From the NCBI GenBank assembly GCA_012064415.1, contig SSNU01000075.1, positions 683,973-747,972 of the forward strand: 64,000 nt of DNA, read 5' to 3'. A program made the position numbers and the translations under genes. Positions 57,201 to 64,000 of the stretch are shown one piece after another. Source of the stretch: Gyrodactylus bullatarudis (lineage: Eukaryota > Platyhelminthes > Monogenea > Gyrodactylidea > Gyrodactylidae). Numbering within the stretch: the first letter of the stretch is position 1; the number at the start of each line of letters is the position of its first letter. The notes beneath the pieces were generated by a model. That model saw nothing but the letters and a program-made list of their open reading frames with translations. It made no database searches and was not told the DNA's origin.

Positions 57201-60105
57201 CAAGACTGAATTAAAGAAGCAGCGTAGTATTGCTAGTTTGAAAGATAGTGGGATAGTGGAACTTTGTCAATTATATCTATACTTGTACGAGACTAATGAA
57301 TCGTGCAAAACATCAAAACATGTTTGAGAGGACAGGTTGAGCCTGTCTTAACGTATTTAGGTGAGCTTATTATAACATAGTTGTGTGTTATATTTTGTAT
57401 ACTCTGAATAGAAGAAAATCAATAATTCACTCAGAAATTACACACAAAACATATTATTATCCAGAAATTAACATTTCTTTTCCCTGGCAATGTTTTTTTC
57501 TTATCAATTCGATTATGAACGAATCTCTTTGCGAAAAAGCACTCTATGATATAAATAAATAGGAATTTATGTATTGTAATCTATTACAAGATTAAAATGT
57601 AATGTCAATCAATTGTTAAGCGTCTTATTTTCAATGGAAAAAATTACAATTGCAAATGGTACTGTGGTAGATGGAGGAAAAATCTGATTTACTTTTGTTA
57701 TAGACATTGATAAGAGAGAAAAGAAATCCATGGAATAATCAATAATTTGCTTGACACGAGTAATGTGGTAAACCATCTTATTTCTCAAAACTCAAACTAA
57801 AGAATTTTTATCAATTCGATGGAGAACTCTTGAAATCTATAGTCATGAAGAATATGGTTATTTTTTTAATTTCGATTTGACACCAAACTCTTATCTAAAA
57901 TTTTTTGTTAACTTGTTTTTCATGATCACGATTAGAGATGTAACGAATTTTACCCTTTTATTAAATTAAAGTTTTCTGTGAAATTTCCACATATAACTTT
58001 GATAACAATGATGTGTGAGATTTAAAATAACTAAAGATTCGTAAGCATAGTGGAATAACAAAATTTAACAGAAATGATCTTAACATATTACTGTTTTCAT
58101 TGAATAAAAAACTCATTGTATTATCATTTGAGTAGGTTGAAAAATTTGTTACATCTCAATCAAGATAAAAGAAGAAAATTAATTATGCTAAATCTGTTCT
58201 GTGATGCTTCACCTTTTTATCCTCAGGGGAGTTGAATCATTTTCACAACTTGAAATTTCATAGTTTAAAATGAATTTTGAATAAATAAAAAATTTTAACT
58301 CCAAGTTCAAAAAATGGAAATTTTTAACATCTATGTAAATTAGCCTTACTATCCTTGGAGATCCTTGATTTCTGAGTCTATCAAATTTAAAATCAATAAT
58401 TGCCTTCATTCGTAGAAAGCTCATCTCTTTCCTAACTCTTGTTCGCTCTGAAATTACATGCTATATTCATTTAATCTTAAAAAATGTCACAATTTCAAAC
58501 CAACGAAAAATTTCAGCTAAAAACGGTTATTGATTGAATGCGGAAGAAATATTCTGGGTTAAATCAGTTTTCTATAAATAGGGAATTTTTTCCACAGGCA
58601 GCTTTTACGCATTTTAACAAATTTAGAGATTTAACTAGAGCCTTTAGGAGAAGATTTAAAAAGTCTTTAACACTAAAATTTTGTTCTATAGAAGAACCCT
58701 TTATGATACAAATTATTATTATGCAACATCTAATATTTTTGAACAATGCAACATTAAGGGTCTAATTGGAATATAACCAACATTTTCTCAAAGGCTCTTC
58801 GTTAAGAAGAAACTTGACTATTATTGAAACGTCTGGAAGAGGCTTTAGTAAAAGGTTGGTTCTAATTAACTAAGATGTTTATAGAAGTGAGAAAAAAAAC
58901 AGGTGACTTTAATCATAAGAGAGAGAACGCGATTTCCTGATAAGCAAACAGTAATTTCTTTATTATTGATTGGGTTTACTGATTCCTGATGCTTTTTCAT
59001 GATAATAAATCTATCAAAGGAGAATAAAATAAGTTTGGTTTTATTATTATCGATAAGGAATCAATCAAACAGAAAAAGAAAGTTGGATGTAGGCCTATTC
59101 ATGGGAACTTTGTAAAAGGGTTTTTTGAAGCTGTTTCGAAAATTATGGATGGTTTTTCTCATAGATTTTGATATCCCATCATTTTTCTTTGACTCAATAA
59201 ATGCAATATGGTTGCCATGATTAATAAAAATAAAATACATTAGCAACAGGGTAATCAAATTCCTTAACAGTTTTCTAAAATTAGGAGATAATTAAAAGTA
59301 AATTTGTTATCACTTTCCCCTTTTTATTACCGTTTTCAGTCCATTACAATTAACGGAAAGATGTCTCAATTATATTTGTTGAGGTCTAGAAATAGGTACA
59401 AACGATACTAACAATGAAAATATTGTTGAAATTGAAATAAATTTGATTTTTTTTACCTGATTGGTTTTAAAGTTGACTTAATTTTGAATGATTTTTCAGA
59501 TCTGGACAAATAGGAAAACTAGGGTTTTTAGATAAAATTGAAGAGAATTTAGATTACAAGCTTCTCATCTATTGAAGAAGGTACTCGACTCTATATCCAT
59601 CAGTACTGAAACGTCTGGAGGAGGCTTTGGAAAGAGGGTGGTTATATTCCAATTAAATCTATTCTTTAATTCTAGCATCAAGATTCATGAAATTATGTCC
59701 TATTTCGATGTTTATTCAAAATGAAAATTTTTCGGGTTGAGAATCGTTAATAAAATGTTGATGCTTTAACATTCCTGAATGATGATACTTGGAAAAATAT
59801 TAAACTTTTTCAATTTTTCACTCATTTGCCTTTGTAATAACTGGAATATTCAGATGGCTCGAATAATTCGATTAAAAACTAAAAATAACCAAACTTTTGT
59901 ATATTCAATTTCATACGGCTTTTTCCTGTTACAACAACTTTTTTCCCATTCATTGTTCCAAGGTAAAATGTAATTGACGCAAGAGACTCACCTTGGCACA
60001 AAAATGTATTCCCTGTTTGAATAATTCATCACTGTAGACAGGTACCCGAGAATCAATGTTCTCATCCAGCATTAGCTCATCGATATGTCTTTTGAATAAG
60101 GGCAT
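42284..60105 (-). CDS. NOS1AP: NOS1AP/CAPON-like PTB adaptor
   Basis: Adaptor linking nitric-oxide synthase and polarity/dystrophin-associated proteins in animals (C. elegans DYC-1 is a relative). Ten exons: 60105-59992, 47393-47322, 46953-46861, 45183-44948, 44456-44225, 43801-43501, 43256-43174, 43112-42771, 42703-42542, 42469-42284; phases close and total 606 aa. The PTB domain spans exons 1-5: [71 protein letters not shown] and [20 protein letters not shown]. Exon 4 adds a Ser-rich loop longer than in vertebrates. A coiled coil (~405-470: [18 protein letters not shown]..., [16 protein letters not shown]) matches the CAPON C-terminal helix. DPFSDPF follows. The protein ends CTIKKEM, without the PDZ ligand of mammalian CAPON. 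Intron 1 is ~12.6 kb; exon 7 uses a GC donor. Confidence 0.9.
44508..44579 (-). tRNA. tRNA-Pro (anticodon CGG)
   Basis: 72 nt folding into a full cloverleaf: acceptor GGCTCAG/CTGAGCC with discriminator C, D-arm AGTGGTCTAGGGGTATGAT, anticodon loop TTCGGGT (CGG), T-arm GGTCCCGGGTTCAAATCC with a canonical B box. A TTTGTTTT pol III terminator follows at once. No intron. It lies within intron 4 of NOS1AP on the same strand. Confidence 0.96.
45184..46860. other. NOS1AP intron 3
   Basis: AT-rich intron of ~1.7 kb. Small ORFs only; no recognisable element. Confidence 0.5.
48586..49050. mobile_element. 465-bp foldback element with TA flanks
   Basis: Begins GACTTGGATGAAATTTCGTA and ends with its complement (ACGAAATTTCATCCAAGTC), each end next to TA. 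The arms are ~170 bp and nearly identical (e.g. AACCGCCTGTAATTTTGTTT, CATTCCACCATGTCTGGCTG), around a ~130-bp AT-rich loop. No ORF. Non-autonomous, probably mobilised by a TA-specific transposase. Confidence 0.75.
50300..50654 (+). pseudogene. possible MULE/FLYWCH-type zinc-finger fragment
   Basis: Frame reads [20 protein letters not shown], then [13 protein letters not shown]-x4-C-x21-H-x-C with an aromatic in the middle resembles the DNA-binding zinc finger of Mutator-like transposases. No ATG, no following transposase, and the frame ends 50 codons later. Low-confidence remnant inside NOS1AP intron 1. Confidence 0.35.
51292..52146. repeat. perfect 140-bp inverted repeat flanking an assembly gap
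   Basis: Left arm 51292-51431 and right arm 52007-52146 are exact complements over all 140 bases. The outer end is TTGAGTTAGGTTCTAAACTC; the arm includes CCGGGTCTCTTCAGACTCTA. Between them lie 547 N plus 28 known bases. Either a young foldback element or long-TIR transposon whose centre was not assembled, or an assembly join of inverted contig ends. Confidence 0.8.
51432..51978. other. assembly gap, 547 N
   Basis: Run of N. Any ORF spanning it is an artefact. Confidence 0.99.
52828..53058. repeat. hairpin made from the 3' end of repeat A
   Basis: GAATGGATCCCACCGAGACT...CTCACAAAGCATTTAG is mirrored by CTAAAT-like ...ATGCTTTGTGAG...AGTCTTGGTGGGATCCATTC. The inner arms are ATACGCGCGTTTCGTCCTC and GAGGACGAAACGCGCGTAT. 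The left arm and preceding ~40 bp match the 3' ends of repeat A at ~4040-4165 and ~12550-12700, and the latter is also followed by ATACGCGCGTTTTGTC. The hairpin may be the structured end of that element family. Confidence 0.7.
53806..54011. mobile_element. 206-bp TTAA-type MITE
   Basis: TTAA on both sides (53802-53805, 54012-54015). Ends CCCTTTCAGTGCCGA and TCGGCACCGAAAGAG are complements with two mismatches. No coding capacity. A CCC-start and TTAA target are piggyBac features. Confidence 0.75.
55340..55590 (+). promoter_or_regulatory. CCAAT-rich segment resembling a promoter, inside NOS1AP intron 1
   Basis: Two copies of ATTGGTCGAGAT (TCTCATTGGTCGAGATTATG, ACCTGATTGGTCGAGATAAA) stand 150-200 bp before an ATG in fair context with a consensus donor 22 bases later. 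It may be a decayed duplicated promoter or part of a repeat; there is no evidence of transcription. Confidence 0.25.
56425..58345. repeat. diverged interspersed repeat family in introns
   Basis: 56425-56600 (AGTGAGAGAGTGATCTGAAG, CAAAGTTCAAAAAATG) and 58235-58345 (AACTCCAAGTTCAAAAAATG) share words with 20820-21130, 52150-52330 and 63000-63600 (AACTTTGAG/TTTTGAGCTGAAATTTTTT, AGAGATTGATC-like). Boundaries cannot be set by eye and the intervening bases are unassigned. Confidence 0.35.
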
Positions 60106-61911
60106 TTTATTCTACAATCTCAATGTTTTACTCTCAATACTGTAAATCCATAGTTTTATTCGTGAAATACTGAAATAATATCCCGAATAAGAAATGCAAT
60201 AAGAAAGATTGAAATGTTTGGGAAATGGCTTCCTATTGGTTGAACTAGAATGAACCAATCGGGGAAGAGGAACAAGTTTAAAATCTTTCTATACAAATTA
60301 GATAATACACTCTTATCATTATTAACATGTCAAGAAATTGCATTGAAATTATTGAATAGCTATGAAAATGTCTGGAAATTTTTTTTCCTCAATCAGAGGA
60401 AATACGATTATTTGACATTTAATCCTTGAAGAAATTTCACCTTTTCCTGTTGAAGTATGGTAATTTTCCCGGTGAATAAGTTGATCTTTTTTTTCAAATT
60501 TTCATTCTTCAGCTCAGCATTGGTTACTGCTAACATAATAATTTCGCTTTCAACATTCAGATATGATGCATTTGCGCTCAAAAAGTGAAAATCTAATTGG
60601 CCGAGGGAAAAGGTTTTTGAAAGATTTTAATCTCATCAGATCGAGATAAAAGGTTCTAGAAATTTGAAAATAATAATAATTCTAAAAAGACAGAAATGAT
60701 CTCCACAAAATTTCTATAACTCGAAACTTTATAGTCGCCTCTTCTGGTTTTAGAACCTGAATTTCAAAAATACTCAAAAAATGTTATCACTCCAAAGATT
60801 TTATATTTGGAATCAACATTAAAGTAAAAATATTTCTATTGAAACATCTTATTTTTATTGAAAAACGAATATTCACATCCTGATTAAGAATTAACATCGA
60901 ATTTTCAAATTTTCACAAAAACTCACTTTTTTCCTATCTATATGTATAGAAATCACTTGCTGCATTCTGATTGGTCGAGATAAATACTTTTTTCGTGTTT
61001 CAATAAAAATAAGTTGTTTCAATAGAAATATTTTTACTGTAAGCAAATCGAATAAGTTCTTATGATGATTAATATCTGACAGAAATTCGATGTATGTTGA
61101 TGGTACACTATAGTTTATCGTGGTAATCAAGGTAACTGTGTTTGGCTTACTTTCATGTAACTCTAGGGAACAAAATTTTTTTTTCCAAGTTTACAATTCG
61201 AGAAGGCTAAAGTAAAACGTTAGAAAGTCTAATTCTGATTTCTTAACAATTTTTACTGCTTGTTTATATATCAGTAGTATCTAAAATGGCAGGTCTGTAA
61301 TAAGTTAAGAAAAAGGGAATATGGCTACGACTCGAAAGTTGTAAGTAGAGGTGGACAGAAAATAGATACTGAGGCTTACAAAATCCTTACAAACTAAATT
61401 TTCGAGATGGAATTTCTATCATAGAAGCTAAAACAAGAGTCAAAAATTCTCAACTTAATAAGTATTATTTAAAACTAGCTAGTTCGTCTATAAAATGAAG
61501 TATTCTTCTTCTATAGTTGGAATTTGATACATTTTTCAAAGAGAGCATTTATATTTCGTTGGGGTGGTGGAGCTTTGAAAAATAAAAAAAGTTAAGATTA
61601 TTTAAATTAAGAATTGAACAAAAGCAATTTCTGGAAAAAATAAGATTGATAATTATCTTAAAAGGATAAGGATTTGTGAAAGTAATATTAAAGATTTTCC
61701 TTAAGACTAATCCTCCCAAAATTTACAGGAAAAATTACTAAGCTCTACGCTATTTCATTTAAAAAAAATCTAATTTATATAGCTACTTTGAAGTAACTGT
61801 AGTATTTTTATTTCGACAAATAAAAATTATAAACAGAGTATAAAAGTATTATGTTGGAAAATAGGAGACAGATCTTTTTGTTTAACGATAAATGAAAACT
61901 TTCACATAAAT
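60106..61911. other. intergenic region between NOS1AP and SHPRH
   Basis: Contains the NOS1AP 5' flank with a CCAAT pair (CCTATTGGTTGAACTAG, ATGAACCAATCGGGG at 60230-60265, about 130-160 bp upstream of the ATG, well placed for a promoter), the MITE at 60822-61039, and the SHPRH 3' flank with AATAAA on the minus strand at 61807-61812. No other gene is seen. Confidence 0.5.
60822..61039. repeat. TA-flanked CAGTAAAAATATTTC MITE, copy 3
   Basis: 218 bp between TA dinucleotides. Ends AAGTAAAAATATTTCTATTG and complement of CAGTAAAAATATTTCTATTG. The core matches the 4259 copy (GAAATCACTTGCTGCATTCT, GATTGGTCGAGATAA) with an altered left middle segment. Confidence 0.8.
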
Positions 61912-64000
61912 CTATGAGGATGCATTATTCCTGTTATTATTATCAACGTCAAAGGCCAATAGTTCCTTTAGATCACGAATGTTCATTAAATTGAAATACT
62001 GCAAGTCATCATCCGATGCACTTCCGTGTGATAGGGAATTCTTCCGTTTTGACTTTAAATTCATTAGATCGCCAGCTGTGAATGCAAAAAAATGCATAAA
62101 TAGATTAGAGGAAAACTAAATAGTTGGATGGTTTTGAAAACTAACTGTTCAAAATGTTTGATGCAGTCTTGCGGGATATTCCATGAAAATAGGGTTCGAT
62201 AGTGTCTTTAACCAGAAACCAATGTATGAAACACTTTCTGATAAATAGTAATGGAATTAGTAATAGATCTAATTGTTGATATACTATGCTAACCAAAGCT
62301 AATTAAGGAAGGGTGATTTTTTCAAGAGGTAGTCAAATGATTTTAAGAGCTTTTTTTAGAAAACCTATTCGGAACTAGGGTAAGTATTTTGGTTTAGTTA
62401 CAAATAATAATTTGGCACATAAAGGGTTTAATAATGACTTACCTTTCTTGGCCCATACGATGTATACGTGAGATAGCCTGAGCTTCTCGTCCAGTATTGA
62501 GAACTGGCTCAACAAAGAATACATGATTAGCTTCAGTTAGGTTGATTCCATTCGAAGCTAATTTCAATGACATCAACAGGACATTGGTGGAATCTGAACT
62601 TGTAGACCTGAAATGAAAATAATGCGTAAGAATTTCTTGTCGTAGTGACAAAAAAAACTTGCCTAAAATCAGATAGATGATTTGAATTTTTCGTATCATT
62701 TGTGTCTAGAAGTTCACAAAAGCGTATATGATTCTTTTCAAGAGTATTACCCACGGACTTTAACACAGAATTCCAGAGACTAAAGATTAGAATCTAAAAA
62801 ATAAATTTTTAAATTATTTTAAGATAATAAAATTGATTCATTGAAATTAAAAGGAAGTCGAGTTATTGAGAAATCAGCTAATAAAGCCATGGTGTATAGT
62901 TATTTTTATTAAAAACTCAATATTTTTCTCCCGAAACTAAGGAGAAATATGAACCTAATTGACATGAAGATGAGAATTCAATTCAATCTGACCAATATTA
63001 GACCATTTTCCAAATTTCAACTTTTGAGCTGAAATTTTTTACCGATTTCAAAAATTTGAAGCAGTCAAATGCAGATATTCGAGATCAACATTAGACAAAG
63101 AATTCGAATTGGGGCGTGGAGAAAGATAGGAATCTACTGTTTTCAAGAAAAAGTTGAACTATTAAATTTTGGATCATTCTCCATCGTAATAATCAATAAA
63201 TTTTAAGCTCAAAAGTTAAAAAGTGGAAATTTGGTGCATTTTCGAAATTGAAAAAAACAGCATGATTTTGGTCAGATTGAATTCTAAAATTTTCACAGCT
63301 TATTGGCTTATTTCATAATGGAATTCGAAATATAAATTTTTTCCAGACTTTCTGAAGAAAAATATTGAGTTTCTGGTAAAAAAGTCAATTCTCATCTCCA
63401 TGTCAATTAGGCTTATATTTTGTGAATTCCACAATGATATGAGTCCATGAGTTGTTGAAATTTTAAAAATTTCTAAAAAAATTACGAATTTCGAGAGTGC
63501 CTCAATTTCCGAGTTCAAATTTTTTCTATCGATATCGAAAGGAGATAATTGCCATCTCCAAAAAATAATTAAACTTCTAAATTTTACAATATATCCTGAA
63601 TATCCGAGGAAAAGTATTGAGTTTTTTGTAAAAAGTAGTAAACTCCCATCTTGTCATGTCAACTAGATTTTTGTAATTCGTCAAAGGAGCTTTACGAAAT
63701 ATTAGATTGATCAAACAATTAATTGCTAATTGCTTCTGTAGTGTAAAAGAGAAATGATTTACTTTTGCACTCGGATCGTTCTTATTAATTTTTATGATTT
63801 CCTTTGAGATGACAGATATCTTTGAGGAATGATCACATTTTACATTGTAGACAATATCCTGACAATCAGATGATTTATTCGAGTCTTCAGGATTCGATTT
63901 ATATTGAAGCTGAAATGTGAAGATCAAGTTTTTCATTGATTTTATAAGGGTACTATTACTACTAACCATGGTAAGGGGACATCTTTTATGCATGTTATCG
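61912..64000 (-). CDS. SHPRH: SHPRH-type SNF2/RING ubiquitin ligase, C-terminal exons
   Basis: The 5' part lies beyond the window. Exons: >64000-63967, 63909-63763, 62793-62663, 62607-62443, 62237-62146, 62075-61912; phases close. SHPRH is a SNF2-family ATPase with an embedded RING that polyubiquitinates PCNA in DNA-damage tolerance. Visible here: the end of the RING (HKRCPLTM), then KINKNDPSAKILIFSLWNSV, helicase motifs V-VI (VLLMSLKLASNGINLTEANH, FFVEPVLN..EAQAISRIHRMGQER), WFLVKDTIE and the C-terminal NIRDLKELLAFD. The MGQ-R arginine finger is present. The second-last intron-bearing junction after LSDFR uses a GC donor (gcaagt). The final C-x-x-C of the RING appears as C-P-L-T, so a zinc ligand may be lost, but only 34 bp of that exon is visible. 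Confidence 0.88.
62794..63762. other. SHPRH intron, ~970 bp
   Basis: Contains sequence of the diverged interspersed repeat (63000-63600) and no coding exon that I can support. Confidence 0.5.

Larger units (their letters stand above)
47394..59991. other. NOS1AP intron 1, about 12.6 kb
   Basis: Mostly unannotatable AT-rich sequence with the repeats listed separately. I see no host exon on either strand with convincing coding structure. At 55563 a plus-strand ATGGCCTCAACTGCAGAATC is followed by a good GTGAGT donor, but no downstream exon continues it. Confidence 0.5.

Overview
The window is a piece of an AT-rich animal (metazoan) nuclear genome. Genes are split by GT-AG (twice GC-AG) introns, there is a eukaryotic tRNA-Pro with A/B boxes, no bacterial-style operons, and the recognisable genes are peptide:N-glycanase, coronin, fructose-1,6-bisphosphatase, NOS1AP/CAPON and SHPRH. 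Several introns are only 26-41 nt long, side by side with one of about 12.6 kb. Micro-introns of this size are known from dicyemid mesozoans, but I cannot assign the species from this sequence alone.

Left half (1-29 kb): a transposon graveyard. It holds an intron-containing pogo/Tigger-type transposase gene (1-1899), four fragments of one LINE lineage, hAT and piggyBac remnants, a pogo-like non-autonomous element with ~200 bp inverted repeats, a probable solo LTR, and an apparently complete IS630/Tc1-like element (10804-12313) nested in one copy of a duplicated repeat. Interspersed are four copies of a protein family I do not recognise: one intact single-exon gene of 693 aa (5657-7738), one long 5'-truncated ORF (16229-18037), one pseudogene with stops and frameshifts (25085-26330), and one C-terminal scrap (2549-2680). 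Each long copy is built of two related ~330-residue halves.

Right half (29-64 kb): host genes. A single-exon gene of unknown function (29673-30314) is followed by NGLY1 (minus, eight exons, with an N-terminal thioredoxin domain). NGLY1 is head-to-head, with 85 bp between ATGs, with a coronin-type WD40 gene (plus). In my exon model coronin runs on into a ~780-residue Ser/Lys/Asp-rich tail and meets FBPase tail-to-tail at ~40.8 kb. FBPase (minus, three exons) is followed upstream by NOS1AP (minus, ten exons, 42284-60105), whose introns hold a tRNA-Pro(CGG), foldback and TTAA-type MITEs, and an assembly gap flanked by a perfect 140-bp inverted repeat. The 3' exons of SHPRH (minus) run off the right edge.

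Exon structures were worked out by hand from splice consensus, reading-frame phase and family alignment from memory; no search or transcript data were used.
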